Counted from the stretch's first letter, positions 1 through 4,921 are shown. The stretch is 6,056 nt of DNA from Synergistales bacterium (GCA_025997955.1 BNVH01000132.1:1-6056), one strand, 5' to 3'. Notes: generated from the letters alone by a model not told the origin. Translations and numbers: made by a program.

Positions 1-9
1 TTTATCCGA

Positions 10-60
10 TTAACTTTATACTCTCTATTATTTGCAGTATTTTAGGGAGAGATAAACGAA
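10..60 (+). promoter_or_regulatory. Probable -10 element and ribosome binding site of the Rep_3 gene
   Basis: TATACT at 17-22 is a good -10 hexamer; its -35 would fall at or beyond the left edge of the window, so the promoter cannot be completed. AGGGAGAG (44-51) is the ribosome binding site, about 11 nt before the ATG at 61. CTCTCTA (21-27) can pair with TAGGGAGAG (43-51), leaving two G bulged, so the Shine-Dalgarno could be partly masked if transcription starts further upstream. The site assignment is inference. Confidence 0.4.
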
Positions 61-879
61 ATGAAAAAGACAGACATTATTATCAAGGAGTCGAACGCCG
101 TGGCGCGGGCGCGTATCGAGCCTAAAACTGATAGTGTGTGGGAAGAAAGAATTATTGCGGCTCTTCTTTCCAAAATACGGACGGAAGACAATGTGTTCTA
201 TGAACAGATTCTTTCCTTCGAGGAATTGAACAGTGCGAATCCTTCTACACAAGAATACTCCGCAATTAAAAAGGCGGTTAAAAGCCTTGTTCATAAGGTT
301 TATTTTATGCCCAATGGAAGAAGGGGGCTTGAGGGTTGGCCGATTTTTGAACATATCAAACTGAACGACGACGCAAGCATACAAGCGAAGATAAATAGCG
401 CTCTTTCCGTTCACCTTCTGGAGTTGAAGAATCAATTTTCCTTGCGCTCTCTTCCTGAGTTTCGGGCGTTATCTGGAACATACGCGCAACAGCTATATCG
501 CTTTTTGAACTCGTGGAAGAACGCCGATGAAGTAAAAGTGGAGCTTAAAGAGTTACATGAACTTTTACAAACACCGGAGTCATTCAGAGAAGATTTTAAG
601 GATTTTCGCGTCAATATCCTTGAACCAGTCGCCAAAGAACTCAATGCTAAAACAAGCCTAAAATACGACTGGAAAGCCATCTGCAAAGGGCGTGGCGGCA
701 AGGTTATCGCTATCAAGTTTACGTTTCCACAACCGAAAGAGACAACGAAAACACCAAAGGAAAAACCTATTCGACAGGCCGCGACCGTCGAGACTCCGAA
801 GCCCAAACCAGAGGACATATTGACGCCTGAACAAATGGCGGCAGATATAGCGAAGTTTAAGGCCGAGCGTGGCGCGTAG
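61..879 (+). CDS. Plasmid replication initiator, Rep_3 (RepB/RepE-like) family
   Basis: The 272-residue protein has the two-winged-helix layout of Rep_3 initiators, which bind iterons at the origin and open it for the host replisome. The first domain spans about residues 25-125. The second, about 127-223, carries the typical stretches LLELKNQFS, then SGTYAQQLYRFLNSW, then FKDFRVNILEPVAKELN, ending in a GRGGKVIAIKF strand. These match the family pattern of a long helix, an LY-x-LL-like helix and a 'GRK-hydrophobic-x-F' wing. Residues 224-272 form a Pro/Lys-rich, probably disordered tail. Length fits the family (roughly 230-330). The ATG at 61 has an AGGGAGAG Shine-Dalgarno. No iteron array is visible in the 60 bp upstream, so its binding sites may lie left of the window; the nearest G-run/TAT motif is downstream at 989-1002. 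Family assignment is confident; exact plasmid group is unknown. Confidence 0.88.
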   Translation: MKKTDIIIKESNAVARARIEPKTDSVWEERIIAALLSKIRTEDNVFYEQILSFEELNSANPSTQEYSAIKKAVKSLVHKVYFMPNGRRGLEGWPIFEHIKLNDDASIQAKINSALSVHLLELKNQFSLRSLPEFRALSGTYAQQLYRFLNSWKNADEVKVELKELHELLQTPESFREDFKDFRVNILEPVAKELNAKTSLKYDWKAICKGRGGKVIAIKFTFPQPKETTKTPKEKPIRQAATVETPKPKPEDILTPEQMAADIAKFKAERGA

Positions 880-893
880 ACGGGCAAGGGCGG

Positions 894-907
894 CTTTTTC
901 TTACAGG
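894..907 (+). repeat. Copy A of a recurring CTTTTTCTTACAGG motif
   Basis: Just after the Rep_3 stop codon lies CTTTTTCTTACAGG, preceded by GGGCAAGGGCGG. Near-identical motifs occur at 3514-3527, 5244-5258 and 5658-5672, and as the inverse complement at 5210-5224. Three of the five sit between a gene end and the next gene. There is no convincing hairpin right at this copy, so I do not call it a terminator. Its function is unknown. Confidence 0.5.
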
Positions 908-1022
908 TGAGTAGAGAGTAGAGGCTATCAGAACCCGAAACAGCGGCCAAGGGGCGCGGCTCTGAACATCACGTAATATCACGGCGGCGGGGGGTATAGA
1001 TAAAGAGCGGCGCGCTGTTAGC
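908..1022. other. Gene-free spacer with short repeats and an iteron-like motif
   Basis: No plausible gene is present. ATCACG occurs twice with a 10-bp period (968-973, 978-983). At 989-1002 six G are followed by TATAGATA, close to the core of the tandem iterons at 5012-5077 (seven G, then TATCTATC). This could be a degenerate isolated initiator site or chance. GGCGCG occurs at 953-958 and 1009-1014. Confidence 0.4.
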
Positions 1023-1050
1023 TTGATTCTTTTTTGGCGTGTGATAAAAT
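1023..1050 (+). promoter_or_regulatory. Sigma-70-type promoter for the structured RNA
   Basis: TTGATT (1023-1028) is separated by 16 bp from TAAAAT (1045-1050), and the -10 is preceded by TGA, giving an extended -10 (TGaTAAAAT). Transcription would begin near 1057, exactly where the 5' strand of the long closing helix starts (1058). No good start codon with an open frame follows, so this promoter most plausibly makes a non-coding RNA. Confidence 0.65.
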
Positions 1051-1328
1051 TCACTTACTGAGACTTCCTAAGAGTCGAAGCATTGAGGGGTAAAGCTCTT
1101 CCTTTTTCAGCGCCCGCAAACGCTGAAATAATAACGGGGAGGGCTTTTCTTATGCCTTAAATCTGATAATATAATCTCACCGTACTAAGTGGGCATTCAC
1201 GAAGAACCGCATTTTCAAACGTCGCCTTTAAGTCTTCACGGGGTTATAGCCGTGTTGGTTCGTCTTTTGCGGGGCGAGCATTCCCTTTAGAGGGGAGATA
1301 CTTCAATGCTTTTATTCTTAGGCAGTCT

Positions 1329-1353
1329 CAGCTTTAACTTTAGGTTAAAGCTG
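1329..1353 (+). other. Perfect 10-bp hairpin in the distal RNA domain
   Basis: CAGCTTTAAC (1329-1338), loop TTTAG, GTTAAAGCTG (1344-1353). Three nucleotides (1329-1331) are shared with the closing helix of the upstream domain, so the two compete slightly at the junction. It has no T-tract after it on the + strand and none on the opposite strand, so it is not a rho-independent terminator. It fits best as a stem of the RNA. Confidence 0.6.
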
Positions 1354-1484
1354 GGGCGTTTGGTGATAGTCATTCGATTAGAGCCAAAGCCCGCCACAAA
1401 AGCTGAAAAGCCGGAGCGGTAGACGACGGGAGAGAGGCGGGGGCGCTTGTATAGGCTCTCGTCCTTTCGCTTATTTTGGGGGCT

Positions 1485-1504
1485 TAAAACCTTATAAAAC
1501 CTTA
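1485..1504 (+). repeat. Tandem 10-bp repeat TAAAACCTTA x2
   Basis: TAAAACCTTA is exactly repeated at 1485-1494 and 1495-1504, near the likely 3' end of the structured RNA and followed by a T-rich run (1507-1514). The role is unknown. Confidence 0.6.
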
Positions 1505-1592
1505 GATTGTTTTTCAAAGTATAAAGCGGCATGATTATCGCCCATTCAAGACAACCCACTACAAAAAATTAACATTTATTGGCATTTTGCGC

Positions 1593-1620
1593 TTGTAATT
1601 ATTCTAAAAAGATATACAAT
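1593..1620 (+). promoter_or_regulatory. Probable promoter of the HTH gene at 1669
   Basis: TTGTAA (1593-1598), a 16-bp spacer, and TACAAT (1615-1620) make a reasonable sigma-70 promoter. Initiation near 1627 would give a leader of about 40 nt before the start at 1669. The surrounding DNA (1560-1620) is A+T-rich. Confidence 0.5.
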
Positions 1621-1668
1621 TCAGAAGAGGTAGATAAAAACACAAAGACAACGCAAGAAGGTGAAACT

Positions 1669-2172
1669 ATGGTAAAGACTGCACAAACTAAGCAAGATAG
1701 GCCAACGGACGTAGCGATACGTCACGAGGTAGCTATAAACGCCCTTATAGGCGGCGCAAGCGTGACAGAGGCAGCGAAGGCAGCGGGCTATTCCCGCGAG
1801 ACTTTAAGCCGGTTACTGCATGGTAATGTTTTTTTCCAAGCTGAGCTAAACAAGCGACGCGCCGAGACTAAGAATATTGTCATGAATAAATTATTGGGAC
1901 TTTTGGAGCGCGTTATTGAGGGCGTAGAGGGCGCGATAAAAAACACAGAGACGCCTCCGGGGGTTGTACTGCAAAGCGGGCTTGCTGTAATACCCAAGCT
2001 GTATTCTTTGCTGAGTGAACAGGGCACGGGGAGTGTTCAAGCCGGAGACTTAGCTATTGAGAAAGCCTCAAAAATAAGCATGAACGAATTGCTTGTTTTT
2101 GATGAGAAAAAGGTACAAAAAATACTATCTGACGCAGAGGAAGAACTTAAAAAAGCGCAATACAACGCGTAG
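1669..2172 (+). CDS. Helix-turn-helix protein, phage small-terminase/HTH-adaptor-like
   Basis: The 167-residue protein begins at ATG 1669, chosen because AAGG lies 7 nt upstream; an earlier TTG at 1579 has no ribosome binding site and would lie upstream of the predicted transcription start. Residues about 24-56 form an HTH: ALIGGASVTEAAKAAG, then YSRETLSRLLHG, followed by FQAELNKRRAE. This pattern (repeated Ala helix, 'G-x-S-x-x-T-L-x-R-x-L', then 'F-x-x-E-L-x-x-R-R-A-E') is typical of HTH proteins found with phage small terminase subunits and in many mobile elements. The rest is mostly helical, and the C-terminus is Lys/Glu-rich (DAEEELKKAQ). It probably binds DNA. Whether it acts in packaging, partition or regulation cannot be decided; no large terminase is in the window. 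It stops at TAG inside an 11-nt stretch also found at the Rep_3 stop. Confidence 0.75.
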   Translation: MVKTAQTKQDRPTDVAIRHEVAINALIGGASVTEAAKAAGYSRETLSRLLHGNVFFQAELNKRRAETKNIVMNKLLGLLERVIEGVEGAIKNTETPPGVVLQSGLAVIPKLYSLLSEQGTGSVQAGDLAIEKASKISMNELLVFDEKKVQKILSDAEEELKKAQYNA

Positions 2173-2230
2173 ACGGCTCAGGCGGCGTTTTAATTTGCTT
2201 GGTGGTATGATTATCCTTTATCGGTATTGC

Positions 2231-2250
2231 GGGCGTTCTGGGGCGTTCTG
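2231..2250 (+). repeat. Tandem 10-bp repeat GGGCGTTCTG x2
   Basis: Two exact adjacent copies lie in the spacer after the HTH gene, just before the A+T-rich stretch. They could be a local slippage duplication or a pair of protein-binding sites on one face of the helix. Confidence 0.6.
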
Positions 2251-2339
2251 AGAGGCCAAAGCTATGTGAAGCCTATAATCAGCTTCATATTAAACTCTAA
2301 AAGTATTTATATAACTGTGTTTATGGTTTTGATAAAAAA

Positions 2340-2446
2340 TTTTGTTTACGTTTTGTTTACACTTACACCAAAAACGGCACAAAAAAACAAAAAGAGTTAT
2401 ATATATAACGCATATTTTTCTCTGTGTGAGCAAAATACGAGCAAAA
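2340..2446. repeat. A+T-rich repeats with 11-bp period and a central palindrome
   Basis: TTTTGTTTAC at 2340-2349 and 2351-2360, the perfect palindrome GTTATATATATAAC at 2396-2409, and GAGCAAAA at 2428-2435 and 2439-2446. The helical-turn spacing suggests cooperative protein binding. The A+T content is what an origin-unwinding or partition site would show. No DnaA box is apparent. Function is inferred only. Confidence 0.45.
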
Positions 2447-2508
2447 AAGCAAAAAGCGTTAAAATAAATACCTATAAAGTATTGTAAATGCTACATCAAA
2501 TTTTTTCA

Positions 2509-2545
2509 GGTTGCTTCTGACCTCTTCCTACTGTAGGAAGCGACC
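2509..2545 (+). promoter_or_regulatory. Palindromic operator / alternative hairpins before the two-domain HTH gene
   Basis: CTTCCTACTGTAGGAAG (2524-2540) is a perfect inverted repeat with one central base, an operator-like site. The same right arm also fits a wider pairing: GGTTGCTTC (2509-2517) with GAAGCGACC (2537-2545), 9 bp with one G-U. The two structures share 2537-2540 and cannot coexist. The site ends just before the Shine-Dalgarno AGGGGG (2551-2556). Autoregulation by the encoded HTH protein is a natural inference. Confidence 0.5.
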
Positions 2546-2561
2546 AAGACAGGGGGATAAA

Positions 2562-3050
2562 ATGGCGGCAAAATTGGACTACTCGAAATGGGACAAAGAG
2601 ATAACCGATATGTCTCTATCGTCTCGCATGGCGGCAGCGGCCATAGAAGCGCGAACCGGGGACAAGATAACAGGAAAATCTGTTGCGGTTGAACGCGGGC
2701 GTCGTGGATTGGTAAAGGGCAACAGCATGGCCGAGGATAGCGGCGCGGATGGGCGAACTGTCGAGCAGTCTACGGAACAAGCGCATGTCGAGAAACCGAC
2801 AAGGCCGGATAAGGAGACAGTCCGTTCTACTCTTGCCGGGGTTACGGCTGTAGCCGACCCTCAGCAAGTAGAAACAGCGCGGGGAATAGTCGGGGAGCTT
2901 CTGAACATTGACGCTGTTGCTGTGGCTCTTGGGTGTACAAGACGAACCGTTTTGATTTATGTCAAGAACAAGCGGCTCAAAGCCGTTAAAATCGGCGCGG
3001 TTTGGAAGATAAGCCCGGATAATCTGAGGAAGTTCATTAAGGGGGAATGA
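2562..3050 (+). CDS. Two-domain DNA-binding protein with C-terminal excisionase/MerR-like HTH
   Basis: The 162-residue protein starts at ATG 2562 behind AGGGGG; an upstream in-frame TTG at 2511 lies inside the palindromic leader and is unlikely. Residues about 112-160 (ELLNIDAVAVALGCTRRTVL, then IYVKNKRLKAVKIGAVWKIS) match the HTH_17/excisionase fold: a helix with 'A-x-x-L-G-x-T-x-R-T-V', a recognition helix, then a short wing ending in 'W-K-I-S-x-x-x-L-x-x-F'. The N-terminal part (residues about 7-52) also looks like a small helical DNA-binding unit: SLSSRMAAAAIEARTG, then ITGKSVAVERGRRGL, loosely like the GcrA-type 'S-x-x-A-V-x-x-x-x-R-L-G-L' pattern. A charged linker (about 55-108) joins them. 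It may be a regulator, a directionality factor or a partition adaptor; no integrase is visible. The C-terminal call is confident, the N-terminal one tentative. Confidence 0.72.
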   Translation: MAAKLDYSKWDKEITDMSLSSRMAAAAIEARTGDKITGKSVAVERGRRGLVKGNSMAEDSGADGRTVEQSTEQAHVEKPTRPDKETVRSTLAGVTAVADPQQVETARGIVGELLNIDAVAVALGCTRRTVLIYVKNKRLKAVKIGAVWKISPDNLRKFIKGE

Positions 3051-3116
3051 TTGATTCTTTCTTATCAGCTAATTCTGAACCAGTAAAAGAAAAGCAATAG
3101 AGCGGGCAATAAAGAA

Positions 3117-3158
3117 CCCGGCAAGTGTCAAACTTTCGATGGAGAGACACAAACCGGG
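3117..3158 (+). other. Nested inverted repeats upstream of the 81-residue gene
   Basis: CCCGG (3117-3121) pairs with CCGGG (3154-3158), and inside it GTGTC (3125-3129) pairs with GACAC (3146-3150) across a symmetric three-base internal loop. No T-tract follows, so this is not a standard terminator. A further 7-bp pairing, CAAGGAA (3164-3170) with TTCCTTG (3206-3212), lies just downstream. Together they suggest a structured leader or operator for the next gene. Confidence 0.45.
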
Positions 3159-3239
3159 CGGCGCAAGGAATAACCTCACAATGCAATTATAGCAGAGTGC
3201 GGGGCTTCCTTGGGAATTTGAAAAGGGAGCTTTTTTGAT

Positions 3240-3485
3240 ATGACACATAGCGACGTAACTTTTTTTCATGTCTCAACGATGAACTATCTCAAAAAAATTA
3301 TTGATGTGATTCACGTTGTGAAAAATTTCGCGCTTGATTTGAGGGAAGAAGAAGACTTGACGCCAGAACAAATACGCGTTAATGATTTCTTGTCCCTGCT
3401 TGAAATAGTGGCAGATTACGCCAGTGACGCAATGTGCAAGATAGACAAGTTTGCAAAATTGGCCAAGGACGGCGCGGCGAAGTAG
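3240..3485 (+). CDS. Small protein of unknown function (81 residues)
   Basis: The ATG at 3240 has AAAAGGGAG 10 nt upstream; a second in-frame ATG at 3279 (residue 14) is a possible alternative. The product is predicted to be mostly helical: YLKKIIDVIHVVKNFALDL, then an acidic EEEDLTPEQIRVNDFLSLLE segment, then ADYASDAMCKIDKFAKLAKD. There are no membrane segments, signal peptide or recognisable catalytic motif. It lies between two DNA-binding-type genes, about 100 bp before the 442-residue initiator-like gene, with a hairpin between them, so co-transcription is possible. A small accessory or copy-control protein is conceivable but unsupported. Coding status rests on the ribosome binding site, position and plausible composition. 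Confidence 0.6.
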   Translation: MTHSDVTFFHVSTMNYLKKIIDVIHVVKNFALDLREEEDLTPEQIRVNDFLSLLEIVADYASDAMCKIDKFAKLAKDGAAK

Positions 3486-3498
3486 AGACGGAGCGACA

Positions 3499-3540
3499 GG
3501 CCAAGGGATAGAGCTTTTCTTTACAGGCCGTCCCTTGGCC
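3499..3540 (+). other. 10-bp hairpin in the leader of the 442-residue gene
   Basis: GGCCAAGGGA (3499-3508) is perfectly complementary to TCCCTTGGCC (3531-3540). The 22-nt loop contains CTTTTCTTTACAGG (3514-3527), copy B of the recurring motif. ACAGGCC also recurs at 3496-3502, 3523-3529 and 3548-3554. The element lies between the stop at 3485 and the Shine-Dalgarno at 3573. It has no terminal T-tract; a protein- or RNA-binding control element is likelier than a terminator. Confidence 0.5.
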
Positions 3541-3572
3541 GGATAGTACAGGCCGATAAGGAAAAGCAGACG

Positions 3573-3590
3573 AAGGAGGAGTGAAGATTG
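3573..3590 (+). promoter_or_regulatory. Perfect Shine-Dalgarno that fixes a TTG start
   Basis: AAGGAGG (3573-3579) lies 8 nt before TTG at 3588. No in-frame ATG or GTG is near, and the nearby GTG at 3581 opens a frame that closes after nine codons. This supports TTG as the genuine start of the 442-residue protein; weak initiation codons are common in tightly controlled rep genes. Confidence 0.7.
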
Positions 3591-4916
3591 ATAGAAAAGC
3601 CGGGCGATAAAAAACTACTCGCTGAGGTGTCAAAAAAACTCGCAAAGGGATTAGCATCTATATGGAAAGTCGAAAATGATGTAAATATCTCTGTCAATGA
3701 TGTAAATATCCCTGCTGATGAATCTTTTGGAACATGGGAAGATTTCATTTCAAAGCTGAGTGAAGAACACCCTGAAATAACAACAGTATTGTCAGGCGAA
3801 GCACGCGAAAAGGCGCGGCAAAAATGGCAAGCGGGCGTTAATTTAATTCAGGCTCTGATTGAAGACCAACGGGCGCAATATGAAGCGCAGATAGCGGAGC
3901 TTGAGAAGCAGCAGAAGCAAAAAGAGCGCGAGATTGAAGAACAAGCCGCGAAGATTGCGGAGCTTGAGTCGCGCGATGGCTTCTATCTGTTGCCTGAAAA
4001 CCAAGCAACGAACAAGCTATCACGGCGCATGATTCGTAAGCCCCAAGATATAGACCGAGACCTTGATAAACTTGGTAATTTTATTTTATCGGAAGATAAT
4101 TTTAGAATGCGTATCGAGGGCTATGTAGCCCTTCAAAAGGGTATAGGCCGGACGGCTCCAATGTTCTTAGATAATCTCTTGATTGTCGCCGGGGAGAACG
4201 GATTGAAAAAGGCCAAGATAACTTTGTCACTTAAAGAGTATATGGCGCGGCGCGGACTCCATGATGTTAAATCGGCGCGGGCGCAAGTCAAGCGTGACAT
4301 TGACGCATTAGAACGTATACAGTTTGACTTCAAAGGGCGGCGCGGCGATTGGCTGCACGTTGACTTATCAGGCGGAACTAACGGCATTGTAGACGGCAAT
4401 ATTATCTTTTATTTCAGCGAAGTCTTTATAGAAATGCTCAAAACCGACAAGAGTTTTTTCTATTTGCCAAAGTTGGCCATGTTGTTCAATAGCCATGACA
4501 ACCCGTTCAGTTATGGATTTTTGCGGCGCATTCTGGAGCATAAGCGCATGAACGCGGGCAAGAGTAACGAAGAATCTATTAGCGTTGAAACGCTGATAGA
4601 GGCTTGTACGTACTTTCCGGAATATGACGGTTATCAACGTGGATTTATTCAAAGGATTCTTGAACCGTTCGAGCGCGATATGAACAAGTTAGAGTCTGAG
4701 GGCGTTTTGAAATGGGAGTATAAAGGCGAACAACCGCTTGATTATGAGGCGTTTCTAAAAGCCGTAATTATTGCCCGCTTGCCGGACTACCCAAGTCAAG
4801 ACAGCATTATCAACAGTAGGGAGCGGCGGCACAAGCAGATAGAGCGAGCAGAGACAAGGGCAATAGCAGCGGCCAAAGTGAAAACCAATAAGAAAAAGCC
4901 AAAGGGCGAAGAGTGA
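3588..4916 (+). CDS. Putative iteron-binding plasmid replication initiator (RepA-like)
   Basis: This 442-residue protein sits directly before the iteron array, as initiators often do. Residues 1-90 are variable and contain the duplicated NDVNI (30-34, 37-41). Residues about 93-128 form a strong coiled coil (EAQIAELEKQQKQKEREIEE). Two winged-helix-like units seem to follow: about 165-262 (ITLSLKEYMARRGLHDVKSA, then KRDIDALERIQFDFKG and a DWLHVDL strand) and about 270-378 (IIFYFSEVFIEML, then FFYLPKLAMLF, SYGFLRRILEHKRMNAG, ISVETLIEA, IQRILEPFERDMNKLES, GVLKWEY). The K/R-rich tail (411-442) could contact DNA. The pattern resembles uncharacterised replication proteins of gut-bacterial plasmids as I remember them; no catalytic motif is seen, so it should act by binding rather than nicking. 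The iteron link is inferred from position. It is unlike the Rep_3 protein at 61-879, so the element would carry two initiators. Confidence 0.6.
   Translation: MIEKPGDKKLLAEVSKKLAKGLASIWKVENDVNISVNDVNIPADESFGTWEDFISKLSEEHPEITTVLSGEAREKARQKWQAGVNLIQALIEDQRAQYEAQIAELEKQQKQKEREIEEQAAKIAELESRDGFYLLPENQATNKLSRRMIRKPQDIDRDLDKLGNFILSEDNFRMRIEGYVALQKGIGRTAPMFLDNLLIVAGENGLKKAKITLSLKEYMARRGLHDVKSARAQVKRDIDALERIQFDFKGRRGDWLHVDLSGGTNGIVDGNIIFYFSEVFIEMLKTDKSFFYLPKLAMLFNSHDNPFSYGFLRRILEHKRMNAGKSNEESISVETLIEACTYFPEYDGYQRGFIQRILEPFERDMNKLESEGVLKWEYKGEQPLDYEAFLKAVIIARLPDYPSQDSIINSRERRHKQIERAETRAIAAAKVKTNKKKPKGEE
3675..3710 (+). repeat. 15-bp direct repeat inside the putative initiator gene
   Basis: AATGATGTAAATATC occurs exactly at 3675-3689 and 3696-3710, a 21-bp period (two helical turns), encoding the two NDVNI peptides. 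Synonymous positions are identical, so either the duplication is recent or the DNA itself is under selection. Intragenic initiator sites are known in the RepA_N plasmid family, which makes binding by the encoded protein conceivable. Confidence 0.6.
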
Positions 4917-4921
4917 CGGTT

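Larger units (their letters stand above)
1057..1510 (+). ncRNA. Candidate large structured non-coding RNA
   Basis: No gene fits this stretch, yet it is full of nested complementarity. A closing helix pairs 1058-1065 with 1324-1331 (8 bp), 1067-1075 with 1314-1322 (9 bp) and 1077-1088 with 1301-1312 (12 bp), broken only by two single mismatches. Inside it are an 11-bp stem 1092-1102/1137-1147 capped by an 8-bp hairpin 1105-1112/1121-1128, a weaker stem 1152-1157/1191-1196, an arm 1207-1211/1268-1272 holding hairpin 1237-1241/1250-1254, and a UUAG tetraloop hairpin 1281-1286/1291-1296. Several pairs are G-U on the + strand, which would be C-A mismatches on the other strand; this argues for a + strand RNA rather than a DNA palindrome. 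Distal stems follow: a perfect 10-bp hairpin 1329-1338/1344-1353, 1354-1363/1384-1392 with one bulge, and an arm between 1408 and 1485. The 5' end is set by the promoter. The 3' end is uncertain; U-rich sequence near 1508-1514 is only a candidate. I do not recognise the family. Size and setting recall large ornate phage/plasmid RNAs such as ROOL or GOLLD, but this is untested. Confidence 0.62.
2173..2561. other. Gene-free, largely A+T-rich region with short repeats
   Basis: No believable gene is present; an 86-codon frame at 2227-2487 starts at TTG without a ribosome binding site and has low-complexity composition. The tandem 10-mer GGGCGTTCTG occurs at 2231-2240 and 2241-2250. A hairpin pairs 2264-2272 with 2282-2290 (9 bp, one G-U). 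From about 2280 to 2500 the DNA is very A+T-rich and holds TTTTGTTTAC twice (2340-2349, 2351-2360), a 14-bp palindrome GTTATATATATAAC (2396-2409) and GAGCAAAA twice (2428-2435, 2439-2446), the two direct repeats both having an 11-bp period. It could be a second origin, a partition site or a regulatory region; TATAAA at 2473-2478 is a weak -10 candidate for the next gene. Confidence 0.45.

Noticed and set aside
894..913. Eukaryotic splice-site-like sequence (pyrimidines, CAG, GTGAG)
   Set aside because: All surrounding genes have bacterial signals and intact frames; the match reflects the recurring motif.
432..950. 172-codon minus-strand frame opposite the Rep_3 gene
   Set aside because: It lies mostly antisense to a confident Rep_3 coding region, lacks a ribosome binding site and shows no family features.
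1058..1331. MITE or small transposon with terminal inverted repeats
   Set aside because: The arms differ by G-U-compatible changes, no target-site duplication is visible at the ends, and the interior is filled with further RNA-like stems behind a promoter.
1329..1353. Rho-independent terminator at the perfect 10-bp hairpin
   Set aside because: No T-tract follows on either strand.
1287..1559. 90-codon minus-strand frame across the structured RNA region
   Set aside because: It overlaps conserved-looking RNA stems that favour the plus strand, and its product shows no domain pattern.
1579..1668. N-terminal extension of the HTH protein from a TTG start
   Set aside because: No ribosome binding site, it begins upstream of the predicted transcription start, and ATG 1669 has a good Shine-Dalgarno.
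2164..2193. Rho-independent terminator after the HTH gene
   Set aside because: Only a 5-bp AACGC/GCGTT stem with a 16-nt loop precedes TTTT; too weak to call.
2227..2487. 86-codon plus-strand frame in the A+T-rich spacer
   Set aside because: TTG start without ribosome binding site, low-complexity A+T-driven composition, and it runs through repeats and a palindrome.
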